64,000 nt of DNA from Penium margaritaceum (GCA_023375785.1 SZWC01003895.1:6090-70089), one strand, 5' to 3'. Positions 1 through 10,875 are shown, numbered from the stretch's first letter. Notes: a model not told the origin generated them from the sequence alone. Numbers and translations: made by a program.

Positions 1-60
1 CCTCCTCCTCCTCCTCCTACTCCTCCTCCTCCTCCCCTCCCCCCTCCGCCGCCGTTTCCG
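1..60. repeat. CCT-rich low-complexity tract
   Basis: The first 60 bases are almost pure pyrimidine, mostly CCT units with a few CCG. On the minus strand this would read as a glutamate/glycine-rich tail, and it lies just downstream of the candidate exon at 108-575. It may be coding low complexity or UTR; the window edge prevents a decision. Confidence 0.8.
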
Positions 61-107
61 CCTCACTGTCATCCTCCGCCTCACCCTCCTGACACTTTTC
101 CTCTGCC

Positions 108-575
108 TCACTGCACCCATTCGCCGACACAGCAAAAATTCGCGCGAACCTGAAGCTGAAGCAGAGGCCAAACGCCGGCCAAGCGCACCTGCACGCGGCC
201 GCTGTCGGTGCCCATGTTGCCGCCACTGCCACTGGACGCCACCCGGGGCCTGCCGCTCGCAGAGCCCGCCTCGACGTCATTGCCCCCGCCGCCGCCGCCG
301 CCGCCGCCGTCGCCCCTCGCGCGCGACCAGTCGGACGCTCCCGCTGCGTCCCCGTTGGCTGTCGGCCCGGCGCCGCCCGGCTCCTCCAACGTCTTGTACG
401 GATTGTTCCTCCAGAACATCATCTTGCCTATACGGCTGGTGACTGGTGGTGCTGCCGCTGCCGCTGCTGCTGCTGCTGCTGCTGCTGCTGCCTCTGCCGC
501 CGCCGCCGCCGCTGTTCCTGGGACAGCTGCCGATCCCGTCGTCTCTGCCACTACCGCATTTGGTGGCTCGGGCAC
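108..575 (-). CDS. Candidate 5' exon of an unidentified host gene
   Basis: A 155-codon minus-strand frame in very GC-rich DNA, unlike the retroelement DNA around it. The first ~50 residues contain a 14-alanine run from a GCN repeat (about 450-515). A second Met pair at residues 52-53 (near 420), opening MMFWRNNPYKTLEEPGG, is a plausible real start because this stretch has ordinary composition. A nine-glycine tract (residues ~90-98, GCC repeat at 283-315) follows. A good splice donor, CAG/GTGCGC on the minus strand, lies near 188, so the exon may end there and the last ~25 residues be intronic. An acidic frame near 20-140 could belong to a later exon. I do not recognise the protein. It is the only stretch in the window that looks like host coding sequence, but support is composition and splice context only. 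Confidence 0.35.
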   Translation of the reverse strand: MPEPPNAVVAETTGSAAVPGTAAAAAAEAAAAAAAAAAAAAAPPVTSRIGKMMFWRNNPYKTLEEPGGAGPTANGDAAGASDWSRARGDGGGGGGGGGNDVEAGSASGRPRVASSGSGGNMGTDSGRVQVRLAGVWPLLQLQVRANFCCVGEWVQ

Positions 576-1347
576 GTCGGTGCTCTTGGTGCTCGGTCAC
601 GTTTCCGTGCGAGAGACTTTTACGCTGACAGAGGCTGGTGCGGAGTCGCGGTGACTTTGACCAGCCGCATTGTCAGGCGCCGAGTGGTTAACGCAGCGGC
701 GCTGGGCGGCGGTCGAGCGTGAAGGGGCTGGGGGCGGCGGTGGGGAAAAGTTGATGCTCTTGGTGGACTGCCTGAGCCGCAGCCTTAGCAGAAGCGGCGC
801 GGTACCGAGGCGCGTGTGTCCGTTTGCTGCCCCGACACTGATGGAAAGCTCGGTGGACAAGATGGAAGGCTGCAATGCCACTGCTAGTTTCGGTGGCGCT
901 GCTGCTGCTGCTGGGTAGGTGGAGCTGGATGTGTACGACGAGGTGGAGTGGGGTAAGAGGCGCTCGTCGATGCACCTGGGGCAGCCTTGGCCAATGCCAC
1001 GTGCGCACACACAGGTAGGCGCAGATAGCAGCAGGGGCCGGTACCACACTCGCCGGAATCCGGCACTGCAGAGAAGGCGCGGGCGGTAAAGGGGGCTTTG
1101 CGAGCAGACTTGGCGTTGCGAGACACTCGCGAGCTGATGTGGAATCCATGAAAAAAAGGCGGCCACCGCAGATCCACCGTGTCCGGCTGAACCGCGGTAG
1201 CGATCCCGTCCTCAAACTTGATTGGTCCCTGGATTTCAGTGTCGTTCTGCAGCATAACGGACCTGCCGTAATCGAGCTCTTTCGATGGATGTCTGCCTGC
1301 CGCAAACTTCTGCGGCAGGCCGTTAAATTCATAAACTAAAACTACCT
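576..1347. other. GC-rich upstream region, no gene assigned
   Basis: If the frame at 108-575 is real, this is its 5' flank or 5' UTR. Long overlapping frames exist on both strands, as expected in GC-rich DNA, but none shows a recognisable motif. It contains a GCT run near 897-915 and the hairpin at 1295-1320. Confidence 0.4.
1295..1320. repeat. Perfect 10-bp stem hairpin
   Basis: GCCTGCCGCA is followed after six bases (AACTTC) by its exact reverse complement TGCGGCAGGC. The core TGCGGCAG recurs at 1555-1665, including two tandem copies of GGTCTGCGGCA. There is no T-run after the stem. Role unknown. Confidence 0.75.
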
Positions 1348-1965
1348 TTATAGAATGCTGTGCTCCGATTGAGTCAATCCAACAACCTTCAGATGTACCA
1401 ATTTTTCTGGGGCTTTGAGATTTTCGAAGGTTAGGACGAACTTTCGAACGGGCTTTGACTGACGCGGCTCCGGGTCCCAAGCCAGCCAACGAGACTTGAT
1501 TGAACCGAGAAGATGAGGTTTATAATCCAGCAGCCAAGGTTCACGCCAATCAACGCGGTCTGCCGCAGAACAGAAAGCGCGCGAATCGAGGTCCCATGTC
1601 TTCGATTCTGGAGGCAAAATGGCTGCGGCAGAGACCGCGGTAGGGTCTGCGGCAGGGTCTGCGGCAGCCCCGATATGCCCGCTTTCTCTGAGTCCGGCGA
1701 GAGTGGTATAAACCCTAGGTTTCGAGTTGGTACCCCCCCCCATCTCCCACCCGATATGAGTGAACAATCCCAGTTTGGTTGATGCTGATATCAGCATCAA
1801 GGAAACTGCTGGTTCGCGCTCATAAATGACCGCGAACCATTTATGAGGGCGATAAGTGCAGACTCGCAAGCTGAGGTGTGTCTTTGCGACAAACCGCCAG
1901 ATTGACGAAACCGCCAAGCTTTCTGTAATCGCTGAAAAACAGTAGATGATGCATTCATTTCTCAT
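1348..1965 (-). CDS. Hypothetical open frame, unrecognised
   Basis: A 205-codon minus-strand frame opening MRNECIIYCF. It has a short Ala/Asp-rich patch in the middle (encoded by the tandem TGCGGCA units) and a basic C-terminal third. No signal peptide, membrane segment or known motif is visible. Length alone is weak evidence in a 64-kb window, and no splice or promoter context supports it. It may be chance or an exon of an unidentified gene. Confidence 0.15.
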   Translation of the reverse strand: MRNECIIYCFSAITESLAVSSIWRFVAKTHLSLRVCTYRPHKWFAVIYEREPAVSLMLISASTKLGLFTHIGWEMGGGTNSKPRVYTTLAGLRESGHIGAAADPAADPTAVSAAAILPPESKTWDLDSRAFCSAADRVDWREPWLLDYKPHLLGSIKSRWLAWDPEPRQSKPVRKFVLTFENLKAPEKLVHLKVVGLTQSEHSIL

Positions 1966-2884
1966 CCGATCACGTTGGCGGGCTCGATTCTCAGTAGATC
2001 CACTAAAAGAGGGCTAAGGAGTCGGCGGTATCGGAGGAATTCCTTGAAGGTTTTAATGTTTTGATTGATTGAACAAGGCTTTCAGACCATGTGGAAAGGG
2101 CGGCGCAGCTGCATGAATCTCCACAAGTCCCTTTCCTTTTTAACAATCGTCGCTGCAAAGACAAATACAATTTATCGACAAAGGATCGAAGAAAAAAGGT
2201 GAAAGTGGAGAGCTGTAGTCACTATGAAATATCTAAGGTGCCACAATGAACGAGATGACTGAATGAATCGGCAACTAAACGTGCAAAGCCAAAGACATCG
2301 CCTGGGTTGACGTAGGGGCTGTCTGGGTTCGGTCGAGAACACACCAGTCGACTGGGAATTAGTTGGCAGGCCTCCCCTGCTCGCTGCCGCAACCCGTTGC
2401 AACGCGCTATCCTCGCGGAATTGTGTAGACAAAACGAACCTCCGGGGGGAGAACCACCTTCCGGTCCGCGCTTCATTGGTCACTCCAAACTACGGAAATA
2501 AACAGAACACGTCCGCACCCTCAAGCAAGACATGGTGAGAGCACTCTCGTTCCCCTCGCCACAGGAGGCGACCAGCTCATGAACTTTCAACATTTGCTTT
2601 TGAAAATGCTGTTCGTGGTTATCAACCATTCCGAATCAACAGCTAACCGGAATTTCAGAAACTTTTGATAGTCATATCGCTGCTACGCAAAGTTTGCAGG
2701 GATGAGATTTGCTACAGCATCCACGTTAAAACGTTGATTATGTCCAGGGGCTCGATCAGGTGTTCCGCCAGTTGCGGAAACAACGGGAGGTGCAGCTGAG
2801 AAAAGGCAAAGATGACCTGACTGCCTGAATAAATTACAGGGCAAACGTGTCTGAGGCCATTACATACACAGTCGCCACCAAAGC
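1966..2884. other. Unassigned stretch
   Basis: Only short frames without motifs. I see no repeat shared with the rest of the window, no RNA gene and no clear promoter. It is the left flank of the G1 element. Confidence 0.5.
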
Positions 2885-3027
2885 AGTTATGCCGAGCGGA
2901 GCATAAATGGTGAACAGGTAGAAATTGCGAGGCAGAACACGTTTTAGAGTTTGGGACACTTGATAAATTTATAATTAGCAGTAAGTATACTTTGATGACA
3001 AGTATCAAGATGATCAAACATATATAC

Positions 3028-3745
3028 ATATATATAGGGAAAAAACATCCGCGCCAACGACTTGACGTCTCGCCACTATACGAGGCAACGAATGAAAAGT
3101 TCTTCCTTAGCAAGCACTGCCCGAGAAACATTCATTTTCATTTATGTGACAGTCAGGGATGATACTTGTTTTGATCCGCCGGCAAGTTTGGCACATGTGC
3201 TACTCCAACCTGAAAGTTATGTCCGAGCGTTCATGCCGTGGTTGACGGCAAATTTGATCGCCATGAAACACGCGAATAACCAGCCCTAAAAAAAACCAGC
3301 TTCCAGGAATCCAACGATATAAACAACATTTTTCCAAACGAAACCTTCGCAAAACAAGATGAGTCCAAGTCAGGAGAAGCGAGGAGATTGCACCGTGATT
3401 GAGCCTCAAGGCGTCGGCTCAGTCGTATACCCATCAAACATCAGGCGCATACATCGGCTGCAGCGGATCAAAGTTTTCCAAATAAATTCTCTGCAAAAAC
3501 GAGATGGCTGACGCAACATAAGCAATCCGAATATTTTTTCTGCAACGAGTGGCAACGTCGACGAGTGGACTGAACGTTGCATCAAGTCTGTCGGTGAAAC
3601 CTGTCAGATAGGAGTATTCCGTAAGGAACCTCAGTCAGATAGGAGCCTCCGCTTTTCTAGGATTTCAGGTCGGATGAAGGCACAGACTCGGAGTAAGACC
3701 CATCACTTCGCATAAGGAGTGGTCCTAAATACGGAATATTTCGTN

Positions 3746-3797
<52 letters not shown>

Positions 3798-3805
3798 GTA
3801 TATAT
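3028..3805. other. Segment inserted in the G1 LTR
   Basis: About 780 bp that interrupts the left LTR and is absent from the right one. Its edges are AT-rich (CATATATA types), so exact ends and any target duplication cannot be fixed. It holds no recognised gene, but includes two near-copies of CAGATAGGAG around 3604-3645, a single N at 3745 and a TA microsatellite. The N means part of the apparent insertion could be an assembly join. Confidence 0.6.
3746..3791. repeat. (TA)n microsatellite
   Basis: A nearly pure TA run following the N at 3745, grading into TATGTATA variants to about 3810. Confidence 0.9.
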
Positions 3806-4217
3806 GTATACGAGTTTCGAGCTACGAACTAGACATAGTCGAGGTCGTTGGGTTGATTTTCAAGCGCCGCACATGGAATCGCATCGTAAGTGGTCGAATT
3901 TGAGAAATTCCGTCAAGAAATCGTGAAGCTTTGAGAATCGACGATGAAGATGCGAGATGCACCTGAAAAAATCCATATTCGTCTCAGTGCATCAAGAAAT
4001 TGACCCAAAGGTCGTGATACTTCTGGCGTAGATTTGCGAAAGTGGTTGAAGTTGTGAGAAGTTTCGGGAAGATTCTATGGAGGTCAGGGCAGTTGGCTGG
4101 TTTGCCCTCGACCGTCGAGTCAATATCGTGGTCTCGCGGCGCGATGGGTTGTTTGTGTAATAACAGAAATGCCCACTCAGAAAAAATTAGGGACTCTTGT
4201 ACGTTTGGTACGCAACA

Positions 4218-4231
4218 CTTTCCCCTTTTTT
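4218..4231 (-). other. G1 polypurine tract
   Basis: On the minus strand AAAAAAGGGGAAAG lies directly before the LTR start TGTTGCG. This is the usual site for priming plus-strand DNA in LTR elements and fixes the inner edge of the 3' LTR. Confidence 0.75.
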
Positions 4232-4306
4232 GCCGCGTCGTCCCGCCGCTCGTATAAGTGATGCCCGTTGGCAGCGGTAACAGCCGTCAATTAGGTTGTC
4301 GACGTC

Positions 4307-5059
4307 TCAAAGGTTGGGTTCCGAGCTATTGTGCGCGGCGTCATAGCCGCGCCACTTGACAAGATATTCTGTCGTTTTGCCTTGTCGTCGATGGCCAAGG
4401 ATGTCCTCGATGACGCACTCTTTGTCCTCATCCACTTGAACAAGAGGAGGGGAAGGGACATCCGTGCCGGGGAAGTTTTCTCCGGAGTCTAGGTAGTGCT
4501 CAAGTCTGCTGACATGGGACACTGGATGAAGTTGCGTAGTTTCGGGGAGTCTGAGGCGTGCGACCACGAAGGTTTGCATACGCTCGATCTCAAACGGTCC
4601 CAACCATAACGGTTTAAGCTTCGAACAGTTAGCTCCGCGGAGTTTGATGTTGGCCAAGCTGAAAAGGAATTTGTCGCCAGCATCGAACACATCGTCTCTA
4701 CGATGTCGGTCAGCTAAAAGTTTAATCGCTGCTTGTGACTTAGCAAGGACGTGCCACGTTTCCTCCCAAATGATAGAGAAGTCTCGGCGTTGGACGTTGA
4801 CCGCGGGAATGTTTCTTTGATTGTGTAGTCCTACTGTGACAGGAAGTTTGCCATAGACCACTTCAAACGGAGTTTTACCCGTTGCGGTGGAAAGTGCCAA
4901 ATCATGTGCGATTTTGGCGGTTAGGAGTTTTTGTGCCCAATCCGTCCCATATGGTTCGAATAAGTGTTCGGAGAAGTTGTTTGAGTGTCTTATTTGTCCG
5001 CTCAGTTTAGCCGTCGGTTTGTGGATGAAACGCCGTCGAAAGTTGAATTCCGTTGCCAT
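4307..5059 (-). pseudogene. G1 integrase C-terminal region with chromodomain
   Basis: The N-terminal half matches the end of a Ty3/gypsy integrase core and the following GPF/Y-type module (LWLGPFEIERM). The last ~40 residues match a chromodomain, with the hallmark EYLVKWRGYD. Chromodomains are known to steer chromovirus integration toward marked heterochromatin, which assigns G1 to the chromoviruses. Treated as a fossil part. Confidence 0.9.
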
Positions 5060-5219
5060 AGCGAGTCATCAGTTCACGCCAGTAATAACTGGTGAATCAA
5101 CCATCTCTGTCGCTTGTGATGGTTCTCGGTACGCCGTGTAACCACACGATGATCTTCAGAATCTGCTGTGATGTTCGTTCGGCGGTGACGGTGGCAGTCA
5201 TTGGGATAAAATGGGAATT

Positions 5220-5600
5220 TTAGGAAAACCTGTCGACGATCGCGAGGATTGCGTCATATCCCTTGGGTGTGACCACTAATCCTTTTAACGAAGTCCATGG
5301 AGATATCCGCTCATGGTTCCGTCGGAATAGCGAGCGGTTGCAAAAGTTTGGTTGGCCGTGTGCGATAGGATTTTTGTCGATGACGTGTGTCGCAGGATTT
5401 GCAGAAGTTGGCCACGTCGGATTGCATCTTGTCCCACCAATCAATTTTGCTAGCTTCTTTAGCGTTTTCTCCTCTTCGAAGTTCCCACCTGGCCCTGTGT
5501 CGTGGCACTCTTCGAGCAGCATACGATGAAGTTTGTCGTTCGGAGGAACGACCACTTGGCGAGTGAATCGCCATCACCACTAGGGTGTGTCGCATCAGAA
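5220..5600 (-). pseudogene. G1 integrase N-terminal (zinc-binding) region
   Basis: Carries the expected features of the integrase zinc-binding domain and the start of the catalytic core: HRMLLEECHDTGPGG, a downstream Cys pair context (FCKSCDTRH), and a core-like end DAILAIVDRFS. Located between the RNase H and the chromodomain part, as expected. Confidence 0.82.
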
Positions 5601-5639
5601 TTTTGCTTTGAGGTTTCCGCCGTGCTGGTCGTAGCCTAG

Positions 5640-6061
5640 TGTGTTTAGCAACTCGAGATACGGATCTTGTTGCAGGTGTAGCGTCGCCACCTTAGCCATC
5701 AAATTTGGTTGACGGCAAAGTGCGTCCACCCGGTTGATTTTGCTCGGCCGATACTCAACATCGTAATCGAACGCGGATTCAAGGAACTCTATCCATTGGG
5801 TTTGACGTCAGATGGACTCGGTTGCGTCTTCGGATGTTTCAATGCATGGTGGTCGGTGCGCACGATGCATCAGCAACACTCAAGGTAATACGACCATGTC
5901 TTAAAAGCATGTACGACCACGAGAACTTCTTTCTCGTGTGCGCCGTAGTTGTGTTTCGGTCCTCGCAGATTATGAGACATGTATGCGAACGGTTGCTCGC
6001 CGTTGCCATGGTCTTGTAGGAGGATTTCACCGATGGCTAGGTCTGACGTGTCTGTAGCCAT
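5640..6061 (-). pseudogene. G1 RNase H region
   Basis: Shows the gypsy RNase H signature around 5850-6061: ATDTSDLAIGEILLQ, followed by AYMSHNLRGPKHNYGAHEKE. Lies between reverse transcriptase and integrase in the normal Ty3/gypsy order. Confidence 0.85.
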
Positions 6062-6289
6062 GACGTAGTCAATCGTCGGATCAGCTCATCGTGGGGATGG
6101 CATCGAGGTCAGAGCGTTTCGTAAAGCGGTCAATGCTTCTTGTTCGCTGTCTCCCCATTTCCATTCATTTTCTTTTGGAGTGAGGTCATAGATAGGCACA
6201 GACACTTGGGCGTAAGCCCTCATGAAATGCTGGTAGTAATTGCAGAAGCCAAGGAAAACTTGAACGTCTCGAATGTTTGTCAGCGTCGG

Positions 6290-7296
6290 CTAATCAACCA
6301 CTATTGCCACTTTCTTCCGATCCATGGTGGTTTGTCCACCATTGATGACATGACCCAAAAACTCGATCCAATGGCGACCGAAGTCGCACTTCGAGAGTTT
6401 TCCAAAAATATTCTCTATTTGTTGAACTTTGAGAACTTTTTGAAGACATCCATCGTGCTCCTCCGGGGTGCGGTTGTACACCATGATGTCCTCAAGGTAC
6501 ACCACCAGAAAATCGTCAAGGTATGGGCAAAAGACGATGTTCATTGCTGCCATGAACATTGCTAGGGAACTCATAAGAACGAATGACATGACTGTGAATT
6601 TGAAATGCCCGTAACGGGTTTGGAATGCCGCCTACTAAATTTCATCGTTTATCACCGTAGTTGGTAATAACTGATGCGCAAGTCAATTTTGCTTAAAATT
6701 TGAGCCCCTCAGAGTTGTTTGAAAAGCTCGTCAGCTGAAGGAAGACGGTAGCGGTTCTTGATGGTAGCATCGTTCAACACCCGATGGTCCACACACATCT
6801 GTATCTCACCATTTTTCTTTTTTACAAACAATACTGGTGCATCGTATGGTGACACGGATGGGCGGACGAACCCCTTACCGAGCATCTCATTGAGCTGTTT
6901 TTTCAGCTGAGGCACCTTGTGATCGCTGATCGGATAGGCCTCTTGAACTCTAGGTTTGCTGTCCGACTTCAGTTCAATGCAATGGTCGATGTCTCGTTGA
7001 GGAGGTAAGGTTCTTAGGATTTCATCGAGGAAGGCGTTTGGAAACTCCTTGATGAGTGGTGCGAACTCTTCGGATACCATGATAAACTTTACGGATGTCG
7101 ATGAGGCTGATGAGGCTGATGATGAGTCAGCTGCTGCCACTTTCCCTTCTTCCATTGGCTTGAGATGTATGATCCACGCACGAGATCCTCGTCGTATACA
7201 ATGCTTGGTCATGTTGGGCGGTATCGGCTGCACAGGTTGTCGCCTCTTAACTACCATTGCTTCCTTTGTTGTTTCCGCTGTCGGCTTCTGTCCCAC
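6290..7296 (-). pseudogene. G1 reverse transcriptase region
   Basis: The right part has the N-terminal reverse-transcriptase block ([20 protein letters not shown], then [18 protein letters not shown]). The left part has the catalytic block with YLDD and the downstream CDFGRHWIEFLGHVI. Both are classic Ty3/gypsy motifs. Confidence 0.93.
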
Positions 7297-7484
7297 GCGC
7301 GGAAGTCATCATCTAGTGCGTTGATTTCCACCTAGACGTCGTCGGTGTTCAATTCGACCTGCGAATTGTGCCATTACAAGAAATCTCGTCCAAGGCTGAT
7401 TTTTTGATCACTCACTAGACAGAAACTCTAGACCGTTACGTCCCGTAGATCTACCACTTGTAGTAGCAATGGTTTGCGGAGTCT

Positions 7485-7694
7485 CTATATATGCAGTCTT
7501 TTGTCAACGGTTTTCCCTTCAAACACGCCTGGTTTGGTCTGCAAACCTAGCTTGCGAACCATGTCATTGCTGACGAAGCTATGTGAAGTTCCTCCATCCA
7601 ATAGTGCCGGTACCATTCTGCGACTCTTGCATCCTCGAGGCTGAACTTTTAGCAGTATAGTTGGTTGGTCATCCTCGTACCCCTTGTTGAACAT
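7485..7694 (-). pseudogene. G1 protease region
   Basis: A retropepsin-like segment: PALLDGGTSHSFVSNDMV resembles the usual hydrophobic-D-[ST]-G-[AS]-[ST] active-site context of gypsy proteases. It lies between gag and reverse transcriptase. Confidence 0.75.
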
Positions 7695-9169
7695 TGCAAT
7701 CTAAGAAACCCTCTGCGGCGATGTAGACCGTTCAGATGGACGATCATTTTTCATAGATCACTCAATGGCGACAAGAGTTGTGCCTTTCATTCCTGCCCTT
7801 CGCCATTTACCATTTCCTGCAACTCCCCCCCCTTTTTGTTTTGTTGCTTGCTTCGACAATTGCAAGGGATGTGCCCAACTTCTATGCAGTTTTACCATGT
7901 ACGCGTACCTCCCTGGTTGACAGCGTCTACTTCCATCGGAGTCGAGCAGTCTGCCAGCTGTTTTTTTTTTTCTGGTTTCCACGAGAACTGTGGTTGGGAG
8001 GTTTCTAGCCATAGGATTCCTGGATCCGAGCGTTAAAGTCGGTAATGTGGATCCTTTCTATAGTTACAATCATCTGTGGCAAGTCGTTTTGGATGCCAAA
8101 AATGGTAAATGCTCTCTTGACATCTCGGATGAGGCCATTGTTGTTGTGGAAATAGAGTTCGTCGGGGCCGATGTCTGCTCCAATGATAATCTCGCGAAAT
8201 TTCCGCGTGCACTCTACCACGCTGGACTACTGACGGATACGCAGAAGCTTCTACCATGTATCAGATCTTTCGTTCAGCCATCCAAATCATGCGAGCATCG
8301 TGCATGATAACTCATTCTAGTAAGTTGGTGGAGTCAACGCATCTTGCCACTGTGGGTTGATGTGCTCTAGGGGTAGAAAGCCTGTGGTCGGTGATATGAG
8401 ACGGGCGCCGTTGGCCGTTGATGATGCTTTGCTGGTCTCTTGCTACCGTTGGATGGTCTTTAGACCAGACCACCAACTTAGCACCGTACCACGCCAAAGT
8501 ACGGCCGCGAGGTTAATTTTCTTGTGATTGTTGATGACCGCAAAAGTGGTGAAGTACACCTCCAAATTCTTCAGCTACATACAAACCGTTAGTCCTTTTG
8601 CATTTCTAGGATCAAACGGTTCTGGTGGAGTCGGACGAATTCTGGGTTTGGTCAAGAGTTGGGAATTTCTCTCGATGAGCACCGGTTCTCGTGTACTTGC
8701 GTTGCAAAGATCCTAAATCACGAAGTTGAACTGTTGGAGGAGATGGTTGTTGATCTCCTCGAGTGCAGAGATTCAGTTTGCCAGTTCCTCGTTGATCTAC
8801 GCTTGCTGTCCAATGCCATCTGTCTTTCCTGTTGTCATCATTGAGGCTGTCGGTAGGGGCGGCTGGTTTACCGCTGTTAGGTCCGCAACCAGATTGGTCA
8901 CCAAAGACATGGAGGCTGATCCAGCTTTTGCATAGCCTGCAACGCCAGCATTCGTTGCCGCTTCATGGTTCACGTGCATAGACATGTTCTGCTCTTCCAT
9001 CGCCGAAGTCGTTGCCGAAGACCTGCTGCTGGTCGCCGGTTGGGCTTGCCCGCCTCACATCGTAGTCACAAAGTCTACAAAGTCTTTACGTGCGAGATGC
9101 GCTGAAAGCTTGTGCGAGGTAGTCCTCCAGATGAATAAAGTAGTCCGATGCCTCTCTATCACAGCTGCA
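7695..9169 (-). pseudogene. G1 gag region
   Basis: About 1.5 kb between the protease and the primer-binding site, the position of gag. Only short frames remain and similarity is not obvious by eye, so the assignment rests on position. Confidence 0.55.
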
Positions 9170-9180
9170 CTCTGATACCA
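9170..9180 (-). other. G1 primer-binding site
   Basis: TGGTATCAGAG on the minus strand, complementary to the 3' end of initiator-Met tRNA in plants, two bases inside the right LTR. It fixes the element's direction and supports a plant-lineage host. Confidence 0.88.
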
Positions 9181-9182
9181 AG

Positions 9183-9724
9183 TGTTATGCCGTACGGAGC
9201 GTAGATGGTGAACAGGTAGAAGTTGCAAAGGAGAACACGATTTAGAATTTGGGACACTTGAGCAGTTTATAATTAGCGGTATGTGTACTTCGATGACAAG
9301 CGTCGAAATGATCGAACATATATGTACAAGTGTCGAGTTCCAAATGAGACAAAGTCGGGGTCGATTGTCAAGCGACGCATGTGGAGTTGTGTTGTGAATG
9401 GTCGGATTTGAGAAGGTCCGCCGAGAAATTGGGTGGCTTCAAGAATCAACAATCAAGATGCAAGATGCATCTTCGTAAATCCAGATTCGTCTCGGTGTGT
9501 TGAGAAGTCGACCGAAGGTCGTAATACTTCTGTTGTAGATTCGCGAGAGTGGTTGAAGTTGTGAGAAGGTTCGGGAAGATTTGATGGAGGCAAGGGCAGT
9601 TGGCCGGTTTTCCCTCAACCGTCAGAGTGAATATTGTGGTATTGCAACGCTATGGGCTGTTTGAGTAGTAGCATAGATGCCCACTGGGGAAGATTAGGGA
9701 CTCGTGTACGCGTGGTACGTAATA
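9183..9724 (-). repeat. G1 5' LTR
   Basis: About 542 bp aligned with the two-part left LTR. Its inner edge abuts the primer-binding site. Its outer edge is set by the match to the left copy's ...GGTACGCAACA end. Confidence 0.88.
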
Positions 9725-9769
9725 ATAGACAGTGACGATGTAGACATTGGGGTACGGTGAGCGCATAAT

Positions 9770-10875
9770 CTAAAAATCCATCTCTCAATAATGTGACGGT
9801 TCGCATTGACCATTGGATTGATCCGTGAGGAAAGCGCGTCACCGCGGAGCTCCGACCCGACGTAGATGTCTCACCTCGTATGCCACTCAAACGGCAAGCT
9901 TTCAAGGGGAAATGTTTTTCGACAACCACAAATGAATCCATTACCTTTCAATCAGGTGCAATCTTGCACATGACCATTGAAAACACAGATAAAAAAGGAC
10001 CTTTATGGTCAAGTTTTCATTTCGAGCGCCGCCAAGAAACCATAACCAAACAGTTTTGAATTTCTGAAAACGTTAACAGCCAGAATCGCCCGGGTGTCAA
10101 AATGACCGTACGGCCGTTCAGGTCAGCTTATAAATTTGAACAAATTCATCAGGTTTGAGCTTCCGATGGGTCGGGGAGCAGATAGGCTCAAAACCTAGTC
10201 AGCTTTTAGTGACCCATCACCTCCCATGAGGACAGAGCCAACAACAGGATTATCTGGCCAATGTATCCAAAGTTACATGGGAAAACTTGTCCAAGGCGAT
10301 GACCTGACCAGTCGCCAATACATTCGGTGGAAAACTAAACATCACTGCTTCTTTTTAAAAGTTACCTCTCATAAATATGACAATTCGTGATGGCCATAGG
10401 ATTGATCCACTCGTAATTTGCGTCAACATCAACCTCCGACCTGGCATGAAATTCTCACCTTGTAGGCCACCGGAATTGCGAGACTTCGAGGGGCCATGTT
10501 CTCATGCAACCAAAAAAAGCATGCATTATGTTCGACGCATGTGAAATCCAACCGATTAAAATCAAGAACGCAAAACAAAACAGAACGTTCACGATCAAAG
10601 CCTCAGTTCTTGCTCCTCCAATAAAACATAAACACACACTTGCAAAATATAGAAAATGTGGACAGACAAAGTCGCCCAGGCGTCACAAGGACCGTATAGC
10701 TGTTTAGTTTGGCTTGTAAATTCAAACAGCACAGCTAGTTTGGAGCTTCCGATGTGTCATGAAGCAGATACGCTCAAATTTTAGTATCCTTTCAGTGGCC
10801 CATCACCTCTCTTGAGGAAAAAGCCGGAAAGAAGACTCTTACCAATGTATCCAAGTTACATCCGGAACTAAGGCT
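9770..10875. repeat. Diverged tandem duplication, period about 585 bp
   Basis: Copy A (about 9770-10295) and copy B (about 10355-10875) are direct repeats. Shared blocks occur in the same order, for example ...GGATTGATCC..., the block CGCCC(A/G)GG(T/C)GTC at 10,087 and 10,673, GAGCTTCCGATG, CCCATCACCTC, and CCAATGTATCCAA. The copies are strongly diverged. No coding motif was found. Confidence 0.78.

Larger units (their letters stand above)
2885..4217 (-). repeat. G1 3' LTR, in two pieces
   Basis: Bases 2885 to about 3027 and about 3806 to 4217 match the right-hand LTR of G1 in order and orientation. On the minus strand the LTR begins TGTTGCGTACC. The intervening segment has no counterpart in the other LTR. 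Confidence 0.88.
2885..9724 (-). mobile_element. G1: Ty3/gypsy chromovirus fossil
   Basis: A minus-strand LTR element with recognisable parts in chromovirus order (read right to left): 5' LTR, primer-binding site, gag region, protease, reverse transcriptase, RNase H, integrase with C-terminal chromodomain, polypurine tract, 3' LTR. The two LTRs align over their whole length; over 138 bases compared by eye (2886-3023 against 9184-9321) I counted 22 differences, about 84% identity, so the insertion is old. The coding region is clearly broken many times. The 3' LTR is itself split by foreign DNA. No convincing target duplication was found. Confidence 0.93.

Noticed and set aside
208-654. Plus-strand alanine/proline-rich frame of 148 codons
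   Set aside because: It is the complement of the candidate minus-strand exon and consists largely of triplet-repeat translation; no natural start context or motif.
3041-3745. SINE or tRNA-derived element in the G1 LTR insert
   Set aside because: No A-box/B-box pair or A-rich tail could be found by eye.
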